Source: DASRHY01 sp046765875
Lineage (GTDB): Bacteria > Actinomycetota > Actinomycetes > Propionibacteriales > Kribbellaceae
Direction of reading: 5' to 3'
DNA: 22,746 bases
NCBI GenBank assembly: GCA_046765875.1
Contig: JBKPSJ010000002.1
Span: 1-22,746, forward strand
Numbering within the stretch: position 1 is the stretch's first letter; each line of letters opens with the position of its first letter. Both the position numbers and the translations under genes were made by a program. Of the stretch, positions 15,529-22,270 are shown in pieces. Under the pieces are notes generated by a model, which was not told the DNA's origin, did not search any database, and saw only the letters and a list, made by a program, of their open reading frames with translations.

Positions 15529-16416
15529 TCAGAAGTCACCGAAGCCGCCGCCGAAGTCGCCGCCGCCGCCCCAGTCGCCACCGTCGAAGCCGCCGCCGCC
15601 GTCGTACCCGCCGCCGTCGTAGCCGCCGCCGTCGCCGCTGTCGTACCCGCCGCCATCACCGCCACCGTCGCCACCGTCGCCACCGTCGGCGTTCATGCCG
15701 TCCTGGTAGCCGTCGGCGTAGCTGCCGTCGTAGTTCCCGCCCCAGCCGCCCATCGCGCTGCCGAGCAGAGTGCCGACGAACGGGCCGGTCGCGATGCCGC
15801 CGATCCCGCCGAACATGCCCTGTGCGTACGGCGCGTAGGCCGGGCCGGCCTGCCAGTACGGGACACGCTGCGGGCCGACCATCACCTTGCGGACGTCGGG
15901 GTCGGCGCCGGCCTTGACCCGTTCGGCGTCGGCGGCGCAGGCCGGAACCTGACGCGGTGCGCCACCGGGAGGCGCCCAGGTGACGTCCTCGACCGACGGG
16001 CCGTGCTGCGGGTTGAAGAAGCAGACCGGGCGGCGCTGCGGGAGTGGCTCGCCGTTGACCCGCGCCCGTACGCAGGCCATCGCGTACCGGCCGTCGTCGA
16101 GGATCTCCATGACATGCCGGATCTGGTCGGCCTGGGTGACCGCGCCGACGGCCTCCTTGGCCGACTCGTACGAGTCCAGCGCGCGCTGGTAGTCCTGCCG
16201 GGCGCCCTCGCCGAGGTCCTTGCCGGCCATATCCAGGTCCAGCGATTGCAGTTCCTCGCCGAACTTGGTGATGTCCTCGTCGGCGGTGCGCTTGACCGAC
16301 TCGAGCTCGGCTGCCGTAATCTCCTGGCGCTTGCGGTTCTCCACACGGCCACGCTGGTACGACCGGAACGCCAGTACGCCGATCACGATGACGGCGATCA
16401 ACAGGATCCACTCCAT
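15529..16416 (-). CDS. Single-pass membrane protein with helical domain and Gly/Asp-rich tail
   Basis: The 295-residue protein begins with a membrane helix (about residues 3-17) followed by basic residues. A long charged helical, probably coiled-coil region follows (about 22-100), then a compact central part with CVRARVNGEPLP, a Cys-Phe-Phe-Asn-Pro-Gln-His segment and WAPPGG, and the Cys of VPACAADAERV. A Gly-rich hydrophobic stretch (about 195-235) precedes a roughly 53-residue tail of Gly, Asp and aromatic residues ending in FGDF. I recognise the layout from uncharacterised actinobacterial membrane proteins; the tail resembles those of TPM-domain proteins, but no TPM domain is visible. The ATG at 16416 is chosen because the membrane helix starts there and TACGCT lies 6 nt upstream. 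Function is unknown. Confidence 0.8.
   Translation of the reverse strand: MEWILLIAVIVIGVLAFRSYQRGRVENRKRQEITAAELESVKRTADEDITKFGEELQSLDLDMAGKDLGEGARQDYQRALDSYESAKEAVGAVTQADQIRHVMEILDDGRYAMACVRARVNGEPLPQRRPVCFFNPQHGPSVEDVTWAPPGGAPRQVPACAADAERVKAGADPDVRKVMVGPQRVPYWQAGPAYAPYAQGMFGGIGGIATGPFVGTLLGSAMGGWGGNYDGSYADGYQDGMNADGGDGGDGGGDGGGYDSGDGGGYDGGGYDGGGGFDGGDWGGGGDFGGGFGDF
15532..15690. repeat. Low-complexity CCG/GTCG-rich repeat encoding the Gly/Asp tail
   Basis: Irregular short repeats of the type GCCGCCGTCGTA and GCCACCGTC fill this stretch and encode the DGGGYDGGGYDGG-like tail of the overlapping membrane protein. Such a tract may vary in length between strains. Confidence 0.75.
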
Positions 16417-16422
16417 GCATCG

Positions 16423-16428
16423 AGCGTA
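16423..16428 (-). promoter_or_regulatory. Candidate -10 element for the Gly/Asp-tail membrane protein gene
   Basis: TACGCT lies on the minus strand exactly 6 nt before the ATG at 16416; no Shine-Dalgarno intervenes. It is one of five instances of the same spacing in the window. Confidence 0.4.
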
Positions 16429-16471
16429 CGGGGCGGCCGCTGTCAGCCGGTACCGGCCAGGGCGTAATAGG

Positions 16472-16515
16472 TGACCGATCAGGGTCAGTCCCGATTTTCG
16501 GTGACTGACAGTCAC
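16472..16515. promoter_or_regulatory. Two palindromic candidate operators upstream of the SpoIID-GH76 operon
   Basis: TGACC (16472-16476) and GGTCA (16483-16487) form one dyad with a 6-nt spacer. GTGACTG (16501-16507) and CAGTCAC (16509-16515) form a perfect 7-bp dyad around one base, with an extra GTCAC at 16520-16524. They lie in the 279-bp gap between 16416 and 16696, upstream of an AT-richer stretch around 16544-16550 that could be a -10 region. The binding protein is unknown. Confidence 0.4.
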
Positions 16516-16682
16516 ATCCGTCACGCGCTGATACCTGGCCGTGTAATACTTCCGCGGTCGGGATGACTCAAGGTATGTATTTGCACTGGTGCGTACGAGG
16601 TCCTGGGAGTGATCATGAAAAAGTTCCACGGCGGGCGGATCACGTGGAACGCGGCCAAACGGCAGCACCGTTCGCAACGCAT

Positions 16683-16688
16683 GAGGAG
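16683..16688 (+). promoter_or_regulatory. Shine-Dalgarno that favours the ATG at 16696
   Basis: GAGGAG lies 7 nt before the ATG at 16696, which begins a compact signal peptide. A weaker GGGAG (16605-16609) precedes an alternative in-frame ATG at 16615. Confidence 0.6.
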
Positions 16689-16695
16689 TGCATCA

Positions 16696-17910
16696 ATGGG
16701 GGGCATCAGGCGATGGGTCGCGGTCTGCGCGGCCGGAACGAGCATCTCGGCGGGTCTGATCGCGACGACCGCCACACAGGCAGCGGCGGGCCCGGTCGTC
16801 GACACTACGGCCGCGGCCACGAACATCACTCTCGCCGGCAAGGGCTTCGGGCACGGCAGGGGTATGTCGCAGTACGGGGCCCAGGGCCAGGCACTCGCCG
16901 GCCGGACGGCGACACAGATCCTCGACTTCTACTACCCGGGCACGACGTCCACGACGACGTCGGGTTACGTCCGGGTGCTGCTTACAGCGGACACCTCGCC
17001 AGGGATAATCGTGAAGCCGGCGGCCGGTCTGCGCGCACTCGACATGGGCACCGGCACGATCGTGACCCTGCCGCAGTGGACGTCGGTGACGTATTGGCAT
17101 CTCGCGCCGTACGGCGAACACGGCAGCACGCTGAACTACCTGTCGACGGTCAACGGGACCTGGACGAGATGGAAGACGTTCACCGGGATGGGGCAGTTCG
17201 ACGGTGCCGCGGTGACCGGGCTCGTATTGCCGACCGGAACGGTGGTGACGTATCGCGGAGCGCTCAGGATGGCCGATCGCGCGGGCACCGATGTCGACAC
17301 CCTCAACGTGTTGCAACTCGAGGTCTACCTGCGCGGCGTCGTGCCGAAGGAAGCGATCACATCGTGGTTGGCGGCGGCGCTACAGGCGCAGGCCGTGGCA
17401 GCGCGCACCTATGCCGATCGCAAGCGGCAATCACCGGCCGGCAGCGACTACGACCTGTGCGATACGACCAGTTGCCAGGTGTACGGCGGGGCGGCAGCCG
17501 AGGTCGCGTCGACGAACAGTGCCATCGCCGCCACCAGCGGCCGGATCCGGACTTACAACAGTCAGCCGATCGACGCGCAGTTCTCGTCGTCGAACGGTGG
17601 CTACACAGCGCCTGGCGGGTTGCCGTACCTGCCGGCGAAGGCGGACCCGTATGACGACTACCCGCACAACGGCAACCCGAACGCGAACTGGACGGTCACG
17701 ATGACCACGGCAACGGCCGGGTCGCGACTCGGAGTCGGAGACCTGACCCAACTGCTCGTCCTGTCCCGCAACGGCTATGGGACGTGGGGCGGCCGAGTCG
17801 TGTCGGTGCGGGCAACCGGAACCACCGCGACGAAGACCTTCACCGGTGAGCAGGCCCGCTTCGCGCTGAGGATAAAGTCCGACTGGTTCCGAGTCGTCCA
17901 GTTGGGGTGA
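16696..17910 (+). CDS. Secreted SpoIID/LytB-domain protein
   Basis: From the ATG at 16696 the protein has 404 residues. It opens with GGIRRW, a hydrophobic core and AAA (about residues 7-31), a Sec-type signal peptide. An N-terminal GKGFGHGRGMSQYGAQG block (about 48-64) and the SpoIID core follow: LEVYLRGVVPKEA (208-220, with Glu209 and Glu219), LQAQAVAARTYA (229-240), the CDTTSCQVYGG pair of cysteines (255-264) and the FSSSNGGYT block. SpoIID of Bacillus is a lytic transglycosylase acting on denuded glycan strands; actinobacterial homologues are thought to remodel cell wall, but the exact activity here is unproven. Starts at 16609 (GTG) or 16615 (ATG) would add up to 29 basic residues before the signal peptide. 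The stop overlaps the GH76 start by 4 bp. Confidence 0.88.
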   Translation: MGGIRRWVAVCAAGTSISAGLIATTATQAAAGPVVDTTAAATNITLAGKGFGHGRGMSQYGAQGQALAGRTATQILDFYYPGTTSTTTSGYVRVLLTADTSPGIIVKPAAGLRALDMGTGTIVTLPQWTSVTYWHLAPYGEHGSTLNYLSTVNGTWTRWKTFTGMGQFDGAAVTGLVLPTGTVVTYRGALRMADRAGTDVDTLNVLQLEVYLRGVVPKEAITSWLAAALQAQAVAARTYADRKRQSPAGSDYDLCDTTSCQVYGGAAAEVASTNSAIAATSGRIRTYNSQPIDAQFSSSNGGYTAPGGLPYLPAKADPYDDYPHNGNPNANWTVTMTTATAGSRLGVGDLTQLLVLSRNGYGTWGGRVVSVRATGTTATKTFTGEQARFALRIKSDWFRVVQLG

Positions 17911-18932
17911 ACGACAGGTTCGCCCAGCGGGCGGCCGACGCGTACGAGGCACTGAGACGGTGCTTCGAGGCCGGCCACGGCCTGCTGCTGGAGGAGTACC
18001 CGAACACCAAGCGGAACCCGTACTCGTACGTCTGGCCGTACTCGCAGGCCGCCATCGGTGTGGAGAACCTGGCTGGCATTCCGGACGTAGGGGCCGCGTA
18101 CGAGTCGGAGGTGCGCCACCGCATGGCGACGTACGACCGGTACTGGAACCCGAACACGAATCCGCCCGGCTACGACTCGTACGTACGGCCTCCGCTCGGG
18201 CAGGGTGGCGACCAGTTCTATGACGACAACGAGTGGATCGCGCTGCACTACGTGCAGAACTACAAGCGCACCGGCAACGACGCCTCACTCGCCAAGGCGA
18301 AGCAGATCTTCGAGCTGGTCGTGCACGGCTGGGACGCCGAGGGCGGTGTGTTCTGGACCCGGGCGCCGTGGAACCAGGACCGCAACACGGTGTCGAACGG
18401 GCCCGGCGCCGAACTCGGTCTGCACCTGCACCTGATCACCCACCAGCCCGGCTACCTGACCTGGGCGAAGCGGATGTTTGAGTGGGCAGACGGCTGCTTG
18501 CTGGCTCCGAACGGTCTGTACTGGGACCACATCGATCAGTCCGGGATCGAGAAAACCCAGTGGAGCTACAACCAGGGCGTGATGCTCGGCGCGGCCACAT
18601 TGTTGTACAAGGCAACCGGTGAACGCGGATATCTGGACAAGGCGAAGGCGGTCGGCTCGGCGGCACTGGCGGAGCCGCTGTGGCAGCAACCGGCCCGGTT
18701 CAACGCGATCTTCTTCAAGAACCTGCTGATCCTCGACGACGTCGCGCACGACCCGGGGTACAGGGAGACGATGCTGGCCTACGCCGACCGTGCGTACGAC
18801 GAGGTCCGCGACCCGGGCACCGGTCTGTACCACTTCGACGACGGCCCCGTACAACTGCTGGAACAGTCGGCGCCGGTACAGATCAACGCGCTACTGGCCT
18901 GGCCCGGCTCTCGCTACCCTCTGCTCGCCTGA
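17907..18932 (+). CDS. Glycoside hydrolase family 76 (alpha-1,6-mannanase-like), no signal peptide
   Basis: The 341-residue protein matches the GH76 (alpha/alpha)6 barrel: WPYSQA near residues 43-48, the adjacent catalytic Asp pair at 106-107 in YDDNEW, the repeated helical hairpins with YLTWAKRMFEWAD and YLDKAKAVG, and WSYNQGVMLGA. Characterised GH76 enzymes are endo-acting alpha-1,6-mannanases. No signal peptide or membrane segment is present, and the GTG start overlaps the TGA of the SpoIID-domain gene (GTGA), which leaves no room for one; the enzyme is therefore predicted cytoplasmic, unlike most studied members. Translational coupling implies a shared process, perhaps turnover of mannan-type cell-envelope glycans; this is inference. 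It ends 1 bp from the convergent cyclophilin gene. Confidence 0.9.
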   Translation: MNDRFAQRAADAYEALRRCFEAGHGLLLEEYPNTKRNPYSYVWPYSQAAIGVENLAGIPDVGAAYESEVRHRMATYDRYWNPNTNPPGYDSYVRPPLGQGGDQFYDDNEWIALHYVQNYKRTGNDASLAKAKQIFELVVHGWDAEGGVFWTRAPWNQDRNTVSNGPGAELGLHLHLITHQPGYLTWAKRMFEWADGCLLAPNGLYWDHIDQSGIEKTQWSYNQGVMLGAATLLYKATGERGYLDKAKAVGSAALAEPLWQQPARFNAIFFKNLLILDDVAHDPGYRETMLAYADRAYDEVRDPGTGLYHFDDGPVQLLEQSAPVQINALLAWPGSRYPLLA

Positions 18933-18933
18933 G

Positions 18934-19803
18934 TCAGGACACTGTCGCGGTCTTGATGGTGACCTTCATGACGGGCTTGCCGTCGCCGGAGCCCGGCTGC
19001 TCGGTGGTCACACCCGCCTTGGCCACGTTGTCGATCACCGCGAGGCTCGCGGCGTCGACGGTGCCGAACACCGAGTACTTCGGCTGCAACGCCGACGCGT
19101 CGCCGTACACGATGAAGAACTGGCTGCCGTTGGTGTTCGGGCCGGCGTTCGCCATCGCCACGTAGCTGCGGCCGTACTTCAGCGTGGACCAGACCTCGTC
19201 GTTGAAGCTGTAGCCGGGCCCGCCGCTGCCCGTTCCGGTCGGGTCGCCGCATTGCAGCACCTGCAGGCCGGCGCCGGTCGTCATCCGGTGGCAGATCGTG
19301 TTGTCGAAGTACTTCTGCTTGGCAAGGCTGACGAAGCTGTTCACCGCGCACGGCGCCAGCGCCTTGTCGAGGGCGATGTTGATCTTGCCGACCGGGGTGT
19401 CGAGCAGCGCATTCTGCTTGCCGGTGGTGGTCACCTTGCCGGTGGCGGGCGGGTTCACCTTCTTCGCGGCCGGCTCGGCGGCCTTCTTGTATGTACAGCT
19501 CACCGAGGCGGGCAGCGGGGTCGGGCGCTTCGGGGCCGGGGCGATCGCGGTCGGGATCGAGGCCGGCTTCTCCGGCGCGGCCGGGGTGGTCGCCGACGGC
19601 GTGGACGACGGCTGGCTCGCGGACGGGTTGTTGTCGTTGCCGCCGCGGATCGCCAGCAGCACCACCACACCGATGACGACCAGTACCGACAGTGCCGCGG
19701 TCACCGCGATGATGGTGCGCTGCCTGCGATACGCCTCGTGCTCGGCCTGGCGCTGCGCCTGCCGCTGTCGTTCGGCCCGCTGGTACGGCTTCTTCTTCGC
19801 CAC
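18934..19803 (-). CDS. Membrane-anchored cyclophilin-type peptidyl-prolyl isomerase
   Basis: The 289-residue protein has a Lys/Arg/Gln-rich cytoplasmic N-terminus, one membrane helix at about residues 30-52, a disordered Pro/Ser/Thr/Ala linker to about 120, and a cyclophilin domain to the end. Domain motifs include VNSFVSLAKQKYFDNTICHRM, GGPGYSFNDE, and MANAGPNTNGSQFFI with the Gln-Phe-Phe of the active site. It catalyses cis-trans isomerisation of Xaa-Pro bonds, here on the outer face of the membrane. The GTG at 19803 is preferred because GGGG lies 5 nt upstream and the basic N-terminus starts there; a longer frame would overlap the carboxylase gene. It follows that gene by 10 bp and is likely co-transcribed. 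Confidence 0.93.
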   Translation of the reverse strand: MAKKKPYQRAERQRQAQRQAEHEAYRRQRTIIAVTAALSVLVVIGVVVLLAIRGGNDNNPSASQPSSTPSATTPAAPEKPASIPTAIAPAPKRPTPLPASVSCTYKKAAEPAAKKVNPPATGKVTTTGKQNALLDTPVGKINIALDKALAPCAVNSFVSLAKQKYFDNTICHRMTTGAGLQVLQCGDPTGTGSGGPGYSFNDEVWSTLKYGRSYVAMANAGPNTNGSQFFIVYGDASALQPKYSVFGTVDAASLAVIDNVAKAGVTTEQPGSGDGKPVMKVTIKTATVS

Positions 19804-19813
19804 TGTCGCCCCA

Positions 19814-21589
19814 CTACTCCTTGATCTGGCCCGGTTCCTTGATGTGGCACAGAACGGCACCCGCCGTGACCGTAGCGCCGACCTCCGCTGTCAAGCCGGT
19901 CACGGTACCCGACTTGTGCGCGTTCAGCGGCTGCTCCATCTTCATCGCTTCGAGGACCACGATCAGGTCGCCCTCGGCGACGGTCGCGCCCTCCTCGACG
20001 GCGATCTTGACGATCGTTCCCTGCATCGGCGAGGTCAGCGCGTCGCCCGAGACCGCGGCGCCCCTGCCGCTCCCGCCGGAGCGCCGGGCCGGCTTCCGCG
20101 TACCGGCGGCGTTCCCGGCCGTCGCACCGAGTCCGGCCGGCAGCACGACCTCCAGCCGCTTGCCACCGACCTCGACGGTGACCCGCTCACGCTCGGTGGG
20201 TTCCGCGGACTCCGAGGACCCTTCGTACGGCGCCAGCTTGTTGTCGAACTCGGTCTCGATCCACCGTGTGTGTACGGCGAATCCGTTCGTACCGATGAAC
20301 GCCGGGTCGTCAACCACGGCGGCGTGGAACGGGATCACGGTCGGCATGCCCTCGACGACGAACTCGGCCAGCGCCCGGCGCGACCGTTCCAGCGCCTGGG
20401 TCCGGTCCCGGCCGGACACGATCAGCTTGGCGACCAGCGAGTCGAACGCGCCCGGCACCGTCTCGCCCTGGTCATACCCGCCGTCGAGCCGGACTCCCGG
20501 GCCGGACGGTGCGTGCCAGCGGGTCAGCGTGCCCGGTGCCGGCAGGAAGCCGCGGCCCGGGTCCTCGGCGTTGATCCGGAACTCGATCGAGTGCCCGGAG
20601 ACCGCCGGGTCGCCGTACCCGAGTTCCTCGCCGTCGGCGATCCGGAACATCTCCCGGACCAGGTCGATCCCGGTGACCTCCTCGGAGACCGGGTGCTCCA
20701 CCTGCAGCCGGGTGTTCACCTCGAGGAACGAGATGGTGCCGTCCTGGCCGACCAGGAACTCGCACGTTCCGGCCCCTCGATAGCCCGCCTCGCGCAGGAT
20801 CGCCTTGGAGGCGTCGTAGAGCGTCTTGATCTGGGTCTCGGAAAGGAACGGTGCCGGTGCCTCCTCGACCAGCTTCTGGTGCCGGCGCTGCAGCGAGCAG
20901 TCCCGGGTCGACACCACCACGACAGTGCCGTGCGCGTCGGCCAGGCACTGGGTCTCGACGTGCCGCGGCTTGTCCAGGTACCGCTCGACGAAGCACTCGC
21001 CGCGGCCGAACGCGGCCACCGCCTCGCGGACCGCTGAGTCGAACTGCTCGGCCACCTCGTCCATCGTCCGGGCCACCTTGAGCCCGCGGCCGCCACCGCC
21101 GTACGCCGCCTTGATCGCGATCGGCAGCCCGTGCTCCTCGGCGAACGCGATCACCTCGTCGGCACCCGAGACCGGGTCCGGCGTACCGGGCACCAGCGGG
21201 GCGCCGACCTTCTCGGCGATGTGCCGGGCCTTGACCTTGTCGCCGAGCGCGTCGATCGCCGCCGGCGGCGGGCCGATCCAGGCCAGCCCCGCGTCGATCA
21301 CCGCCTGGGCGAACGCAGCGTTCTCGGCCAGGAAGCCGTATCCGGGGTGCACCGCGTCCGCGCCGGACCGGCGGGCCACGTCGAGGATCTTGTCGATATT
21401 CAGGTACGAATCGGCCGGGGTGGTCCCGTTCAGGGCGTACGCCTCGCCGGCCAGCCGGACGAACAGCGCGTCGCGGTCGGGGTCGGCGTACACCGCGACA
21501 CTGCCGAGTCCGGCGTCGGCGGCGGCCCGGACGACCCGGACGGCGATCTCGCCGCGGTTGGCGACCAGGACCTTGGAGATTGGTGACAC
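19814..21589 (-). CDS. accA3: Acyl-CoA carboxylase alpha subunit (biotin carboxylase plus biotin carrier protein)
   Basis: The 591-residue protein joins a biotin carboxylase (residues 1 to about 450; VLVANRGEIAVR, HPGYGFLAEN, the ATP loop YGGGGRG, EVNTRLQVEH) to a C-terminal biotinyl domain with EAMKM and biotin-accepting Lys550. It carboxylates biotin with ATP and bicarbonate for a partner carboxyltransferase beta subunit, which is not in the window. This makes malonyl- or methylmalonyl-CoA for lipid synthesis. Size and domain order fit actinobacterial AccA3; the paralogue name could differ. The GTG at 21589 is chosen because GGGAG lies 6 nt upstream and VSPISKVLVANRG matches family starts; the longer frame to 21733 crosses the divergent promoter of the sigma-factor gene. 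Confidence 0.95.
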   Translation of the reverse strand: MSPISKVLVANRGEIAVRVVRAAADAGLGSVAVYADPDRDALFVRLAGEAYALNGTTPADSYLNIDKILDVARRSGADAVHPGYGFLAENAAFAQAVIDAGLAWIGPPPAAIDALGDKVKARHIAEKVGAPLVPGTPDPVSGADEVIAFAEEHGLPIAIKAAYGGGGRGLKVARTMDEVAEQFDSAVREAVAAFGRGECFVERYLDKPRHVETQCLADAHGTVVVVSTRDCSLQRRHQKLVEEAPAPFLSETQIKTLYDASKAILREAGYRGAGTCEFLVGQDGTISFLEVNTRLQVEHPVSEEVTGIDLVREMFRIADGEELGYGDPAVSGHSIEFRINAEDPGRGFLPAPGTLTRWHAPSGPGVRLDGGYDQGETVPGAFDSLVAKLIVSGRDRTQALERSRRALAEFVVEGMPTVIPFHAAVVDDPAFIGTNGFAVHTRWIETEFDNKLAPYEGSSESAEPTERERVTVEVGGKRLEVVLPAGLGATAGNAAGTRKPARRSGGSGRGAAVSGDALTSPMQGTIVKIAVEEGATVAEGDLIVVLEAMKMEQPLNAHKSGTVTGLTAEVGATVTAGAVLCHIKEPGQIKE

Positions 21590-21666
21590 GGCGTGCTCCC
21601 TTCGGGACTGCGCCCCGAGTCTAGGGTGGCGCGGCGGTCCCAGGACTGCGGCGTATGTCACGGCGG

Positions 21667-21694
21667 TGAACCGTTCGGGGCCCTGGACCGTTTC
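21667..21694 (+). promoter_or_regulatory. Candidate SigL-type autoregulatory promoter
   Basis: TGAACC (21667-21672) and CGTTTC (21689-21694) are separated by 16 bp. M. tuberculosis SigL promoters, as I recall, have TGAACC at -35 and CGTGTC-like at -10 with similar spacing. The element lies about 70 bp before the proposed GTG of the sigL-like gene, fitting self-activation. An in-frame ATG at 21701 is 6 nt after the -10. Confidence 0.6.
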
Positions 21695-21763
21695 GATCTG
21701 ATGACCGGGCGCCGCGCCTGGTGGGTGCACCATGTCTGCAACGACGGACGGGAGAGCGGGGAC

Positions 21764-22270
21764 GTGGACGAGCCAGCCGCGCTGCTACGGGCGCTACACG
21801 ACCGGCATGCGCCGGCGCTGTGGCGCTACGTGGTACGGCTGACCGGCGACGACCGGCTGGCCGAGGACGTCGTGCAGGAGACGCTGCTGCGGGCCTGGCG
21901 GCGGCCGAACATCCTCCGCGAGGACGAACCGGCCGCGCGCGCCTGGCTGTTCACCGTGGCCCGCAACCTGGTCATCGACGAACAGCGCAGCGCGCGGGCC
22001 AACCGCGAACTGGCCAGCGACGAGGTGCCGGAGCAGGCCTCCGCGGACAAGACCAACGCCGTGCTCGACGAGTGGCTCGTGACCGACTCGCTGGCGCAAC
22101 TGTCCGACGAGCACCGCACCGTGCTGGTGCACGCGTACTACGGCCGCAAGTCGGTCGCCGATATCGCCGCCGAACTGCACATACCGCCCGGAACGGTGAA
22201 GTCGCGGCTGCACTATGGCCTGCGGGCGCTCAAGCTCGCGCTGCAGGAGAGAGGGGTGACGAACCAATGA
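21764..22270 (+). CDS. sigL: SigL-like ECF sigma factor
   Basis: The product has 168 residues from GTG 21764. Sigma-2 holds LWRYVVRLTGDDRLAEDVVQETLLRAWRRP and AWLFTVARNLVIDEQRSAR; sigma-4 holds LSDEHRTVLVHAYYGRKSVADIAAEL and GTVKSRLHYGLRALK. This matches the SigL/RslA type of actinobacterial ECF factors, which control envelope and redox genes and are held inactive by a zinc-containing membrane anti-sigma factor. The start is uncertain: GTG 21764 has GGGAG 9 nt upstream and gives a length near M. tuberculosis SigL, while ATG 21701 would begin at the predicted transcription start and add 21 residues of unusual composition. The gene overlaps the anti-sigma gene by 4 bp (ATGA). A SigL-type promoter lies upstream. 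Confidence 0.9.
   Translation: MDEPAALLRALHDRHAPALWRYVVRLTGDDRLAEDVVQETLLRAWRRPNILREDEPAARAWLFTVARNLVIDEQRSARANRELASDEVPEQASADKTNAVLDEWLVTDSLAQLSDEHRTVLVHAYYGRKSVADIAAELHIPPGTVKSRLHYGLRALKLALQERGVTNQ

Noticed and set aside
16441..16453. The 13-mer TGTCAGCCGGTAC shared with the decamer repeat at 576-588
   Set aside because: Single short match built of locally common CCGGTAC words; no flanking similarity.
16471..16487. MtrA box (direct GTNACC repeats)
   Set aside because: The second half-site reads GGGTCA and is inverted, so it does not fit a direct repeat.
16501..16516. CRP-type site (GTGA-N6-TCAC) before the SpoIID-domain gene
   Set aside because: The half-sites are separated by 7 rather than 6 bases, so it is kept only as an unassigned palindrome.
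16417..16695. Cyclic-di-AMP (ydaO) riboswitch upstream of the cell-wall gene
   Set aside because: The gap does not contain recognisable conserved ydaO segments, and the likely leader is short.
16609..16695. Extra 29 residues at the N-terminus of the SpoIID-domain protein, or a separate small leader gene
   Set aside because: A stronger Shine-Dalgarno and a compact signal peptide favour ATG 16696; the upstream segment has no stop before it and no recognisable feature, so it is mentioned only as an alternative start.
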